This document shows, in pieces, positions 43,480 to 52,034 of a stretch of 64,000 nucleotides of DNA. A program made the position numbers and the translations under genes. Source of the DNA: Methanofollis tationis (GTDB taxonomy: Archaea; Halobacteriota; Methanomicrobia; Methanomicrobiales; Methanofollaceae); NCBI RefSeq assembly GCF_013377755.1, contig NZ_JABXWR010000001.1, positions 1,561,104 through 1,625,103 on the forward strand. Direction: 5' to 3'. The notes beneath the pieces are model-generated. The model had not been told where the DNA came from. It saw only the letters and a program-made list of their open reading frames with translations, and did no database searches. The stretch's first letter is position 1. Every line of letters begins with the position of its first letter.

Positions 43480-44637
43480 CTAAACAGGATACCTTAACAC
43501 AGGAATGGCTCTGGCACCCCTCATCGATGTGCGGATCGCCTCCCAGATTATGCACATGAAGGAGCTGAACCGGAAGCCGCGCACCTCAATGGTTTGTGGT
43601 CCCTGTTTCACGGGGGAAAAGTGCTTCCAGAGTAGATCGATCCAGATATTCTTGAGGAGGAACGATATTATAGCGTAGAGATACCGGATGACCGGGTTTT
43701 TTGTGCTCGTACGGGGTTTCACCTGGTTGCGCATCCGATAGGACGATTCAATCGAGAATCTGGACCGATAGGTCTGATGGACCCGATGGGGATTCCACCG
43801 GAGGTTTCCCACGACGTAACCCAGATTCTCAACGCCGCGCTTACCCCGTTTTCCTTTTGCATACTTCACGGCAATCGCAATCTTCAGGACCAGCACCGGT
43901 TTTCCGTGCATCCGATATTCAGCATACCGGGAGTGGGTTCCCTGGAGGACTTGTTTCATCCTTTTCCCGTGTTTCCTGACAGGAACGATGAACGGCACCT
44001 GGACGTCCATCAGAAACCCGAGCACCTTCCGGGTGTAGAACTCCCGATCCAGGCAGAGAACTTCGATGCGAAGACCGAGTTCAGCGATCCGATCGAGACA
44101 TTGCGCGATGTATCCGACCTTCGAGGTATCCCGGCGCACCGGGAACACGGCCAGCGTCATCTGCCGGTTCCTGGTGGTCACATACAGAGTGATGTAGGAA
44201 TAAAACTCATTTGTTGACTTTTTACGCTTACTTCGCACGATATAGGCTTCGTTCTCCTCATCGGTTGACCCGTAGTACGGATCGTTGGTAAAGTCAATCG
44301 CAAACTGATAGGCGTACCCCGGTTTGAGGACGTGGTGCATATGGGTGGTGAGGATCGAGGTGTTATTCTGTTCCAAATCGGCCATATCGAGCTTTTTGAG
44401 GTGGTAGCGAACGGACGTTTCGCACGGTACCCGATCCAGGATGTGGGTGATTGAGTGAACTGACTGATTCATTACAGCCATGCCGACCAGAGAAGAAATC
44501 AAGTCCGTTTGAGTGAGTTTTCCCTGAATGGGAATGGTTAGATGCTGATCCAGTGCCGAAACAACAGGGGCGCAACAGTCTTTAGGTTTCAGAATGTTGC
44601 TCTTTCTGCAGGTCACCCTCGATTTAGGTAAAGGCAT
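43480..44637 (-). CDS. ISH3-family transposase
   Basis: A 385-residue DDE transposase of the IS4 superfamily. Catalytic residues appear in FAIDFTNDPYYG, VLCLDREFYTRK and YRSRFSIESSYRMRN. The YRxRFxIESSYR pattern is typical of archaeal ISH3-type enzymes. The frame is intact, so the element could be active. I could not identify convincing terminal repeats or a target duplication, so only the gene is delimited. Confidence 0.85.
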   Translation of the reverse strand: MPLPKSRVTCRKSNILKPKDCCAPVVSALDQHLTIPIQGKLTQTDLISSLVGMAVMNQSVHSITHILDRVPCETSVRYHLKKLDMADLEQNNTSILTTHMHHVLKPGYAYQFAIDFTNDPYYGSTDEENEAYIVRSKRKKSTNEFYSYITLYVTTRNRQMTLAVFPVRRDTSKVGYIAQCLDRIAELGLRIEVLCLDREFYTRKVLGFLMDVQVPFIVPVRKHGKRMKQVLQGTHSRYAEYRMHGKPVLVLKIAIAVKYAKGKRGKRGVENLGYVVGNLRWNPHRVHQTYRSRFSIESSYRMRNQVKPRTSTKNPVIRYLYAIISFLLKNIWIDLLWKHFSPVKQGPQTIEVRGFRFSSFMCIIWEAIRTSMRGARAIPVLRYPV

Positions 44638-44780
44638 GAGGGGAAGCCTGCAATCTATATAGATCTTTCGATTTTGGGCGGGCTTCGGGCGGTAGAGGGG
44701 GATTTGGGGTTTCTAAAATTAGTGCTGTGTTGCATAACTCTCTCCTGTACTCTTCCTCCCTCTTTTCTCCGCCGTCTCGC

Positions 44781-45677
44781 TCACTTCACCATTGTAAGCA
44801 GCATATTGTAGCAGTTCATTTTCATCTTCACCTCCCGGATCATTCCCTCCTTCGAAGTCGCCCTCACCGTTTCGCCGAATATTCGTTTTCCACTGGAAAA
44901 CACTCCTTCAGCCTTCCATCTCATCCCATAGTCGATATCCTGTGCCCACTCTCTATATCCCCCCAATCGTACTCGCTCCCGTACGCATTCGGCGCGATAG
45001 GGCGATCCGGTGGATCTGGTCGCTGCATCTGTTCGCGTCTTGATTCCCGATAGGATCCCGCGTTTTTCGAGCGTATTGAAGATCTCGTTCCGGTCATAGG
45101 CCCCATCTGCAAGAAGACGGCGTATGGTATGCTCCCTGCCACAGTGCTGCTGGACCTGATCCAGGAGGGGAATACACCGTGCATCATCCTGAACCGATTC
45201 GTCGGTGACCTCTAGACCAAGGATCTGATTGGTTTCGATGTCGATCATCGCATGGACCTTGATCCATCCGCGCCGGACCCTCCACTTCTCCCGCATCCAT
45301 TCCCCGCGGTTGGTGACTTTGATCCCGGTGCTATCGACAGCAATGATGACATTGCGTGAGAGGATCGTTGGATCAACCCGAAGGGAGATATCAAGACGCT
45401 TGATCCGGCGGAAAAGGGTTGTATAATCTGCTGAAACAAGGGAAGGAATAAAGATAGAGAGTTTCCGGGTAAAACCCTCCATCTGGCGATAGGGCATCTG
45501 CAGGAAGACGTGAATGAAAGCCATCCAGGTGATGAAGGGTTCGGGATAGTGAAAAGGACGACCGGGCTTGCCGGTGTTCATCCGGGAAACGAGATCAGTC
45601 CAGTGGTCGATGAAATCAAGGGAGAGGTAGAATTCGCCGCGGCGAACCAGACGTTCATTATATCCCAAACACCGCAT
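44781..45677 (-). CDS. IS5-type transposase
   Basis: A 298-residue DDE transposase. IIAVDSTGIKVTNRGEW supplies the first Asp, RRLLADGAYDRNEIF the second, and RWKAEGVFSSGKRIFGE the Glu region. The N-terminal helix-turn-helix region contains YPEPFITWMAFIHVF. The frame is intact. Inverted termini are not evident by eye. It is transcribed away from the IS1634-type gene to its right. Confidence 0.85.
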   Translation of the reverse strand: MRCLGYNERLVRRGEFYLSLDFIDHWTDLVSRMNTGKPGRPFHYPEPFITWMAFIHVFLQMPYRQMEGFTRKLSIFIPSLVSADYTTLFRRIKRLDISLRVDPTILSRNVIIAVDSTGIKVTNRGEWMREKWRVRRGWIKVHAMIDIETNQILGLEVTDESVQDDARCIPLLDQVQQHCGREHTIRRLLADGAYDRNEIFNTLEKRGILSGIKTRTDAATRSTGSPYRAECVRERVRLGGYREWAQDIDYGMRWKAEGVFSSGKRIFGETVRATSKEGMIREVKMKMNCYNMLLTMVK

Positions 45678-45751
45678 GATTTAGGGCACATACTCTCCCC
45701 TATCCGCTTCTTTTCCAGAACGCCCCCAGCAGGATGGAAAGATCTATATAT

Positions 45752-47187
45752 TATATTCCCTAATATTGTATCATATGGACGAGTGGGCTCGCGGGTGGCT
45801 GGAAGACCAACGCCGGAAGGGCGAGAAGTGCCTTGAGATCAAGTACATCCAGGACAAACCCTACGTCTACCGTTCGACAAGCGTCTACGACAAAGCGAGC
45901 AAATCCCCCCGGAAGGTGAGCACGTACCTCGGCCGGCTCACGAAAGATCATGGCCTGGTACCCAAAGGTGCGCGAACGCCAACCATCCAGCCCTGCACCA
46001 TCCACGAATATGGCAACGCTGCCCTGCTGGAAGAAGAGTCCAGTGACCTTCTCCCCATCCTGAAAGACGCCTTCCCGGGCCACTGGCAGGAGATCGTCGC
46101 CCTCACCTTCACCCGGATCTCCGGGTACACGCCGCTCTCCCGGGTCAATGATGCCTGGGAGAAACTCAATAACGGCCTTGAGATCGCGCCGTCCTGCGAT
46201 CCCCGCGCTCTCTCGCGTACGCTCACCGCGATCGGCGGCGATCGTCATGCCCAGCAGCAGGTGTTCCAGTACCTCTCCTCACAATCGAACCGGCTCATCT
46301 ACGACCTCTCGTTCATCTTCTCTTCCTCCGACACCGTAAACCTGGCAGAGTTCGGCTACAACGCTGAAGGGGTCTGGCTGCCCCAGGTGAACATTGCACT
46401 CTTCAGCGCCATGGATACCGGCCTTCCGGTGATGATCCGCGCCCTGCCGGGTTCGGTCAGGGATGTCTCGACTCTCGTTGGATCCCTCGCCGAGATCGCA
46501 GCACCAGGAGGCATTCTTGTCCTCGATCGTGGATTCGTCTCGGAGAAGAACGAAACAGCCCTGATCGAGGCGAAGATCCCGTTCGTCCTCCCGCAACGCC
46601 GCAATAGCACCAGGTACGAGATCAGGATCCATCTCACCGACCACTTCTTCTACCACAAACGGCTGATCCATGCCGGTAAAAGGGAGATCGACGGACTGAC
46701 ACTCTATCTCTACGAGGATGCCGACCTGAAGGTCGAAGAGGAGAAGACCCTCTACCGCCTGCTGGAGGAGGGAGAGATCGATCGGGAAGCGCTGAACGTG
46801 AGGCTGAAGCGTGCGGGCCGGATCCTGATCCTCTCCTCGGTGAAGGCGGAGCCCCAGGAGATCTACCAGATGTATAAGTCGAGAAACCTGGTCGAGGACC
46901 ATTTTGCTGCGTTCAAGAGTTTGATCCAGGCAGACAAGCTCTACCTCCGGGACGCAACGGCGGTGTTCGGCCATGTCTTTGTCGGGTTTCTCTGTCTCTA
47001 TCTCTACTGCCGGATCCTGAACCGGATCAAGAGGGCGGGGATGACAGCGCACCTGTCACCGCAGGGGCTGCTGCTGAAACTCTCAAAGGTGTACGCGGTG
47101 GGAGCGGGGGAGGAGAGACGGATCACCGAGGTGCCGAAGGGGGTGCGGAAGATCGCGGAGAAACTGGAACTCGATATATTCCCTAAT
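45752..47187. repeat. 13-bp direct repeats flanking the IS1634-type gene
   Basis: TATATTCCCTAAT occurs at 45752-45764 and again at 47175-47187 in the same orientation. The right copy lies inside the last codons of the transposase. Direct repeats around an IS1634-type gene could be a target duplication, since the family is known for unusually long ones, but no inverted termini were found to confirm the ends. Confidence 0.4.
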
Positions 47188-47193
47188 GCTTGA
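45775..47193 (+). CDS. IS1634-type transposase
   Basis: A 472-residue IS4-superfamily transposase of the IS1634/IS1549 type. The first catalytic Asp lies in the central domain. GGILVLDRGFVSEKNETAL gives the second Asp, and YKSRNLVEDHFAAFKS carries the Glu in the Y-x2-R-x3-E-x6 pattern. The N-terminal segment YIQDKPYVYRSTSVYDKASK is usual. ATG at 45775 is chosen over TTG at 45766. The frame is intact; it ends 112 nt before the DUF2193 gene. Confidence 0.85.
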   Translation: MDEWARGWLEDQRRKGEKCLEIKYIQDKPYVYRSTSVYDKASKSPRKVSTYLGRLTKDHGLVPKGARTPTIQPCTIHEYGNAALLEEESSDLLPILKDAFPGHWQEIVALTFTRISGYTPLSRVNDAWEKLNNGLEIAPSCDPRALSRTLTAIGGDRHAQQQVFQYLSSQSNRLIYDLSFIFSSSDTVNLAEFGYNAEGVWLPQVNIALFSAMDTGLPVMIRALPGSVRDVSTLVGSLAEIAAPGGILVLDRGFVSEKNETALIEAKIPFVLPQRRNSTRYEIRIHLTDHFFYHKRLIHAGKREIDGLTLYLYEDADLKVEEEKTLYRLLEEGEIDREALNVRLKRAGRILILSSVKAEPQEIYQMYKSRNLVEDHFAAFKSLIQADKLYLRDATAVFGHVFVGFLCLYLYCRILNRIKRAGMTAHLSPQGLLLKLSKVYAVGAGEERRITEVPKGVRKIAEKLELDIFPNA

Positions 47194-47304
47194 GGAGTTT
47201 GGGTTTGAAATACTTTTAAATAGGATGACCCCTCATTCCTCCTCTGTGGGCCCTCTTCTGATCTGAAAAGAGCGGAAGAGAAACCACGGAGAGGTGAATG
47301 AGAG

Positions 47305-48804
47305 ATGTCAGAACTGTATAGGAAGATGGTCGACGAGGCGATGGCTGCCCAGCGGGCAGATGTCGGCATGGTGAAGAAGAAGCGGGGGGAGGCTTTCGTC
47401 ATTGAGGATGCCAGGGCGTATCTCGATGCGGTAAGCCAGATGAAACCTGTCGAAGACCAGTCGAAAGCAGTCTTCTCGCTTCACACCGACTCGGTAAAAG
47501 CGCACTTTGAGGTCCTCAAAGGATTGACAGAGACCGTCAGGCCTGAGGACGATCCCTTCGTCGAGCATTACCAGACCCCTGTGGTCCTAGAGATCCTCTA
47601 TGGCGAGGATCCTGCGTTCAGGAAGAGCGTCGACGCCTTCATCGAGGGGATCGGAAAGGCAGAGGCACTGATTGGACGGGAATCTGCCCGCCGGTATGCC
47701 GGATTCTACGGACCGACCTGTGTGGTGGACTTTGCCCTGATCCCTGGCAGCACCAGCAATGTGGTCAACCAGATCTTACAGACCGTCGATATCCCGGTCA
47801 CCCATAAACAGGCGATCCTTGCTTCAAAGTCGTGGGGGATGAACACCAGTTACGGTATCGGCGAGGTGTTTGCCCAGGAGACCGAGAAAGGCGCTACCCT
47901 CGCCGATGCGGTGAAGGCGGAGATCCAGATGCTCAAGGCGGTCTATGACGAACCGGTCGAGACCCAGGCAAAACTGATGGACGCTGCCGGCATGACCTCG
48001 TTCGACTGCCGGAAGTACATGGCCGGATACCGGACGAAGATGGAGGGCGCGGTCATGGCGGCGATCGATGATGGCGTCCATTACGCCAACATCGTCACGG
48101 TTCCGGCCTACTGCGTCGGCGACATCGCCCATCACATCGCCCAGTCCACGTACAACATGTGCAAGGACGATGTCATCATGGCGACCATCGAGGCCGCAAC
48201 CGACGTGATGGACCTCAACCTGAGAAACGCCGTCCCGAAATGCAAGAGCGAGTATGATCTCCTCTCGCTCGCCACCGGGGCGTCGGCCTGCGCTGCCGAG
48301 TACATCCTCGAACTTGACGGATTCAATGCGATCATGCTCGTCGATCTCCTCACCAAGCGGTGGCACAACTATGTGCAGCTCTACCCGAAACGCGGCGCCG
48401 CTGCTGAACTGCACAACTGCGACTTCATGGACATGATCTACCGCGGCTGGAAGTATGTGGACAAGGCCCGCAGGGCGCAGAACGGACAGAGCGGGATGCT
48501 CAGGCCGAAGGTCAGCGGTTTCGAGGTGGATCTCTCGCCGATCCACAATAATGACGTCCTGATGAACCCGCAACGCTACGCGTACCCGGCGTGTGCGATC
48601 ACCGTGCGCGCCTCTTCGTTGCTCCGTCTTGCAGACTATCCGTGTCTCCTCACGAGCGAACCGGTCACGGCGACGCTCATGACGAACATCATCGCCCTGC
48701 ACAAGGAGGTCGCCGCTGCGCCGGCCAGGATCTGCAAGGACTGCGCCTCCGCGGCCCTGATGGACTTCAGGCACTGCTACTGCCAGTGGAAGGAAGCGGT
48801 CTGA
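47305..48804 (+). CDS. DUF2193 protein
   Basis: A 499-residue soluble protein matching DUF2193, a family confined largely to methanogens and without known function. It is mostly helical, with LIPGSTSNVVNQILQTVDIP and a C-terminal metal-like motif at Cys477, Cys480, Cys491 and Cys493 (CKDC then CYC). A TATA-like TTTTAAATA at 47214-47222 and GGAGAGGTGA 7 nt before the ATG mark a good promoter and start. It heads a three-gene operon with DUF2180 and an aquaporin. Confidence 0.82.
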   Translation: MSELYRKMVDEAMAAQRADVGMVKKKRGEAFVIEDARAYLDAVSQMKPVEDQSKAVFSLHTDSVKAHFEVLKGLTETVRPEDDPFVEHYQTPVVLEILYGEDPAFRKSVDAFIEGIGKAEALIGRESARRYAGFYGPTCVVDFALIPGSTSNVVNQILQTVDIPVTHKQAILASKSWGMNTSYGIGEVFAQETEKGATLADAVKAEIQMLKAVYDEPVETQAKLMDAAGMTSFDCRKYMAGYRTKMEGAVMAAIDDGVHYANIVTVPAYCVGDIAHHIAQSTYNMCKDDVIMATIEAATDVMDLNLRNAVPKCKSEYDLLSLATGASACAAEYILELDGFNAIMLVDLLTKRWHNYVQLYPKRGAAAELHNCDFMDMIYRGWKYVDKARRAQNGQSGMLRPKVSGFEVDLSPIHNNDVLMNPQRYAYPACAITVRASSLLRLADYPCLLTSEPVTATLMTNIIALHKEVAAAPARICKDCASAALMDFRHCYCQWKEAV

Positions 48805-48823
48805 ACTGGCAGAGGTGATCTGG

Positions 48824-49033
48824 ATGAAGTGCTATGTCTGTGCAAAGGAAGGGCGCTCATCTGATGCAGTTGCGGTCTGCATCGTATGCGGGATGGGCCT
48901 CTGCGAACACCATGCGATGCGCGAGGAGCTGGATATGTGGGAAGGGGGTTACCCCTTCCCGGCCCGGCGGGTGAAGGCGAAGATCCCCAGGATCCTCTGT
49001 CCTGAGTGCTATCATGCTCTCAAGGGAGGATGA
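48824..49033 (+). CDS. DUF2180 zinc-ribbon protein
   Basis: A 69-residue cysteine-rich protein: MKCYVCAKEG, VCIVCGMGLCEHHA and ILCPECYHAL give three Cys pairs plus His, enough for two zinc sites. It matches DUF2180, an archaeal family of unknown role. The start at 48824 is set by GAGGTGAT 4 nt upstream. It lies 19 nt after DUF2193 and runs to within 6 nt of the aquaporin start, so the three are co-expressed. Confidence 0.85.
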   Translation: MKCYVCAKEGRSSDAVAVCIVCGMGLCEHHAMREELDMWEGGYPFPARRVKAKIPRILCPECYHALKGG

Positions 49034-49038
49034 TCCAG

Positions 49039-49794
49039 ATGGCCAACCTGCTGAAGCGCTGTATAGCCGAACTTGCCGGGACCGCGCTTCTCGTGTACTT
49101 CGGTGCTGGAGCCGCGGCTATCACCCTGATGATCGCGCGGGGGACCGATACCGGAACGCCGTTCAATATCGGCATCGGCGCACTGGGGGGACTGGGGGAC
49201 TGGTTTGCCATCGGTATGGCCTTCACCATCGTGATCGCCGCGGTGATCTACTCGATGGGGAGGGTCTCGGGCGCGCACATCAACCCTGCCGTGACCCTCG
49301 CCCTCTGGGCCACAAAACGTTTCCCGGCCGGTGATACCGGGGCATACATCGTTGCCCAGCTGATCGGCGCTGCTGTGGGGAGTTTTCTCTTTGCCGCCAG
49401 TGCCGGCCTGGATGCGGTCACGATCGGCGGGCTCGGCGCCACCGCCCCGTTCCCCGGGATCAGCTACGGTCAGGCGATCCTGGCTGAGGCGATCGGCACC
49501 TTTGTGCTGGTGCTCGTCATCATGGGGATTGCTGTGGACAAAAAGGCCCCGCCGGGGTTTGCCGGGCTGATCATCGGATTGACGGTGGGCGGGGTGATCA
49601 CCACCATCGGGAATATTACGGGCTCGTCGCTCAACCCGGCACGCACCTTCGGCCCGTACCTCGCAGATGCTCTCCTGGGTGGGCCTGACCTCTGGGTATA
49701 TTTTCCGATCTATATCATCGGCCCGATCGTCGGTGCGGTCATTGCGGCGTTCTTCTATGATTATCTCGCAGGCCGGGAGGACTCTTCTGAATAA
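49039..49794 (+). CDS. Aquaporin / glycerol-facilitator family channel (AqpM-like)
   Basis: A 251-residue MIP-family channel with six membrane helices and both half-helix motifs, GAHINPAVTLALW and GSSLNPARTFGPYL. It probably passes water or small neutral solutes; methanogen AqpM also passes glycerol slowly and has been proposed to pass H2S or CO2. ATG at 49039 lies 9 nt after GGGAGG; ATG at 49030 directly abuts that site. It is the last gene of the DUF2193 operon. Confidence 0.92.
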   Translation: MANLLKRCIAELAGTALLVYFGAGAAAITLMIARGTDTGTPFNIGIGALGGLGDWFAIGMAFTIVIAAVIYSMGRVSGAHINPAVTLALWATKRFPAGDTGAYIVAQLIGAAVGSFLFAASAGLDAVTIGGLGATAPFPGISYGQAILAEAIGTFVLVLVIMGIAVDKKAPPGFAGLIIGLTVGGVITTIGNITGSSLNPARTFGPYLADALLGGPDLWVYFPIYIIGPIVGAVIAAFFYDYLAGREDSSE

Positions 49795-49908
49795 ACAGGG
49801 TGAGATTCTGGCCTCTGAATCATATCTTTTTTCATCTGAATGCGGTTCGCAGAAAAGATCCGGCCACCCCAAAACCATAATTTCAAATATTTTTGAATCA
49901 CTGTACGT

Positions 49909-50679
49909 ATGATGACAACCATCGAAGAGATCAGGTCCGCCGGGATCGCGATGAAGGATATCCTGGGCCTCCGCGGCTCCCCGGTCGGGGTCAGGCTGCT
50001 GAAAACCGACGCTCCCGTGCCGGGTGCGGTCAGGGCAGAGGGCAACCGCTACTGCCAGGCACTGATGCGGGCGCGGCACGGCGAGCACGTCGTCGTCACC
50101 GGCGAGACGATCGCCTGTCCGGCGGCGGCACGCGCCTTCGGGTTCAAACCTCTCCCCGAACCGCTCAGGACCGGCAAAGGGTTGGTCGGGTTCGGGATCA
50201 CCGCCGAAGAGGCGGTCGGGGCGAAGATGTTCGAGGGCATGACGGTCCTTGAGATGGGATCGGTCGGGCAGATCGATCTCTTCCCGCTCGACCTGGCCGA
50301 AGAGATCCCTGATCTCGTGGTGGTCGAGGACGAGACTGAGAAACTGATGTGGATCGCCCTCTCGTACATGCACGCCCACGGCGGCGAGCGCGTCCGCGGT
50401 TCGACGGCGGTGCTCCAGGCGACCTGTGTGGATTCGACGATCATCCCGTATGTCGAGCGGCGCCTCAACTACGGGCTTGGCTGCTACGGCTGCCGGGACG
50501 CCACCGATATGGCGGCGGGAGAGGCGGTTCTCGGCTTCCCGGCCGAAGAGCTGCCGGCGATCGTTGCGCACCTCAAACACCTTGGAGGCCGGGCGCTCCC
50601 CCACTCCCGCGGCAAACACGCCTATGCGGCGCTTGCAAAAGAGCGGAAGAGCGCGCCGGGCTCCTGCTCTGAACTCTAA
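49909..50679 (+). CDS. DUF169 protein
   Basis: A 256-residue DUF169 protein. Typical segments are LRGSPVGVRLLKTDAPVPG, YCQALMRARHGEHVVVT, ACPAAARAFGF and NYGLGCYGCRDATDM. The conserved cysteines suggest metal or cofactor binding, but no activity is known. No ribosome-binding site precedes the ATGATG at 49909/49912. TTTCAAATATTTTT (49881-49894) places the start site almost at the ATG, so the message is probably leaderless. An arsenate-reductase-like gene follows 17 nt downstream. Confidence 0.85.
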   Translation: MMTTIEEIRSAGIAMKDILGLRGSPVGVRLLKTDAPVPGAVRAEGNRYCQALMRARHGEHVVVTGETIACPAAARAFGFKPLPEPLRTGKGLVGFGITAEEAVGAKMFEGMTVLEMGSVGQIDLFPLDLAEEIPDLVVVEDETEKLMWIALSYMHAHGGERVRGSTAVLQATCVDSTIIPYVERRLNYGLGCYGCRDATDMAAGEAVLGFPAEELPAIVAHLKHLGGRALPHSRGKHAYAALAKERKSAPGSCSEL

Positions 50680-50696
50680 AAGAAGGATCTGGTCAG

Positions 50697-51104
50697 ATGA
50701 AACGACGCGTGCTCTTTGTCTGCACCCACAACGCCGCCCGGTCGCAGATGGCCGAGGGCTACATGAACGCCCGCTACGGCGACCGCTATGAGGCGTACTC
50801 CGCCGGGACCGAGACCGGGGGGCTGAACCCCTACGCGGTCCGCGCGATGGCGGAGATCGGGATCGACATCTCAGGGCAGCACTCGAAGCATATCTCCACC
50901 TTTGCAGGAGAGGAGATGGACGTGCTGGTCGCTGTCTGCGAGGGCGGCACCTGCCCGCTCTTTCCCTGGGCGAAGGAAACGGTCCACCGGAGTTTCCCCG
51001 ACCCCTCACGTCTTACCGGCACCGACGGGGAGATCATGGACGGCGTGCGCCGGATCCGGGACGAGATCGTCGCCTGGATCGACGAAACCTTTGGAGTGGC
51101 GTAG
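50697..51104 (+). CDS. arsC: Arsenate reductase, LMW-phosphatase type
   Basis: A 135-residue protein with the phosphatase P-loop VLFVCTHNAARSQMAEGYMN, paired redox cysteines further on (VAVCEGGTCPLFPWA) and FPDPSRLTGTDGE with the general-acid Asp. This is the thioredoxin-linked ArsC family, which reduces arsenate to arsenite before export. The context (DGC, ArsF-like and ArsG-like genes) supports metalloid handling. Confidence 0.92.
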   Translation: MKRRVLFVCTHNAARSQMAEGYMNARYGDRYEAYSAGTETGGLNPYAVRAMAEIGIDISGQHSKHISTFAGEEMDVLVAVCEGGTCPLFPWAKETVHRSFPDPSRLTGTDGEIMDGVRRIRDEIVAWIDETFGVA

Positions 51105-51455
51105 ATGGCGTTCACCATCGTCGCCTGCTCGGGGATCTCGAGCACCGGAAAACTGACCGCGCAGGCCGGGGCGGTGCTCGTGCACCGCTGCGGCGGCGAG
51201 ATCGAGGCCTGCGTCCGTGCGCGGGCGGCGGCGCTGGAGGGCGCTGTCAGGCACGCCGACCGCATCCTGGTGCTGGACGGGTGCGAGGACTGCTGCGGGA
51301 TGAAGAAGGTGCGGGCGCTTTCGGTCGAGCCCGACCTGCACGTCGTCGCCACCGCCTGCGGGATCAAAAAGCGGGGGATGGACGATCCGCAGTACGCCGA
51401 GATCGAGTGCCTTGCCGCCGCCGTGCGGGCGGCGATGGGGGGGTGCAGGAAATGA
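51105..51455 (+). CDS. DGC-domain putative zinc-binding protein
   Basis: A 116-residue protein of the DGC family (PF08859): VACSGISSTGKLTAQAG at the N-terminus, the name-giving VLDGCEDCCGMKKV, and a third conserved cysteine in TACGIKK. The cysteines may bind zinc or a thiophilic metalloid. It starts directly after the arsC stop and its own stop overlaps the next small frame, so it belongs to the arsenic-type cluster. Confidence 0.85.
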   Translation: MAFTIVACSGISSTGKLTAQAGAVLVHRCGGEIEACVRARAAALEGAVRHADRILVLDGCEDCCGMKKVRALSVEPDLHVVATACGIKKRGMDDPQYAEIECLAAAVRAAMGGCRK

Positions 51456-51538
51456 ACCACGCGAAAGACCATCTGTTTCTCGAAGAACAGGGCGCCGCCG
51501 TGCCAGTGCGCTCGCCCATACTCAGGGAGAAGGGATGA
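51452..51538 (+). CDS. 28-residue coupled small frame
   Basis: A short frame beginning MNHAKDHLFLEEQGAAVPVR. Its ATG overlaps the stop of the DGC gene (ATGA at 51452-51455), and its TGA overlaps the next ATG (51535-51538). It may be a real small peptide, or only a translational bridge that keeps ribosomes moving from the DGC gene to the lipoprotein gene. No family is recognised. Confidence 0.4.
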   Translation: MNHAKDHLFLEEQGAAVPVRSPILREKG

Positions 51539-52026
51539 TGAAACCACGAACCCTTATGAAGAATTATCGGATTACAGCCGTCCCCCTGCTCCTTGTCATC
51601 GTATCGCTGGCGGTGCTCACCGCTGGATGTCTGGGAGAGGAAGAGGGGGCGGCGAATGGTCAGTCGACCGAGATCGCCTATACCGGATCGAATGTCGAGC
51701 ACGTCGAACTCTTCCATTTCTACGGCTCAAACAGGTGTACGTCCTGCATCATCCTCGGCGACCTCGCCGAGATGACGGTGAACACCTATTATGCAGAGGA
51801 ACTCGAATCAGGGCGGCTTGTCTTCAGCCACATCGATGTTGGAGTGCCGGAGAACCGTGAAATCGTCGAGCGATACGGTCCGACGGGCTCGTCGCTCTGG
51901 ATCGGGATCTATGACGAGAATGGTTTCCATGCCGAAGAACTGATCGCACCCTGGTACCTGATCGGGTCGCAGACCCGGTTCATGGGCTATCTGAAGGCCG
52001 TCATCGACCAGCAACTCGGGCAATAA
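51535..52026 (+). CDS. ArsF-like thioredoxin-fold lipoprotein
   Basis: A 163-residue protein. A hydrophobic leader ends in the lipobox VLTAGC, so it should be lipid-anchored outside the membrane. The mature part is thioredoxin-like with FYGSNRCTSCIILGDLA (CxxC). This matches proteins annotated as nitrophenyl compound nitroreductase subunit ArsF family. The partner permease follows 8 nt later. Likely job: thiol redox or metalloid handing to the permease. ATG 51538 is an alternative start; GGGAG lies 5 nt before 51535. Confidence 0.78.
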   Translation: MMKPRTLMKNYRITAVPLLLVIVSLAVLTAGCLGEEEGAANGQSTEIAYTGSNVEHVELFHFYGSNRCTSCIILGDLAEMTVNTYYAEELESGRLVFSHIDVGVPENREIVERYGPTGSSLWIGIYDENGFHAEELIAPWYLIGSQTRFMGYLKAVIDQQLGQ

Positions 52027-52034
52027 GGATCGTC

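Noticed and set aside
43418-44727. CAGTACT and AGTGCTG considered as the terminal repeats of the ISH3-type element.
   Set aside because: The match is only six of seven bases, does not extend inward, and the flanks TGTTG and GGCCC show no target duplication.
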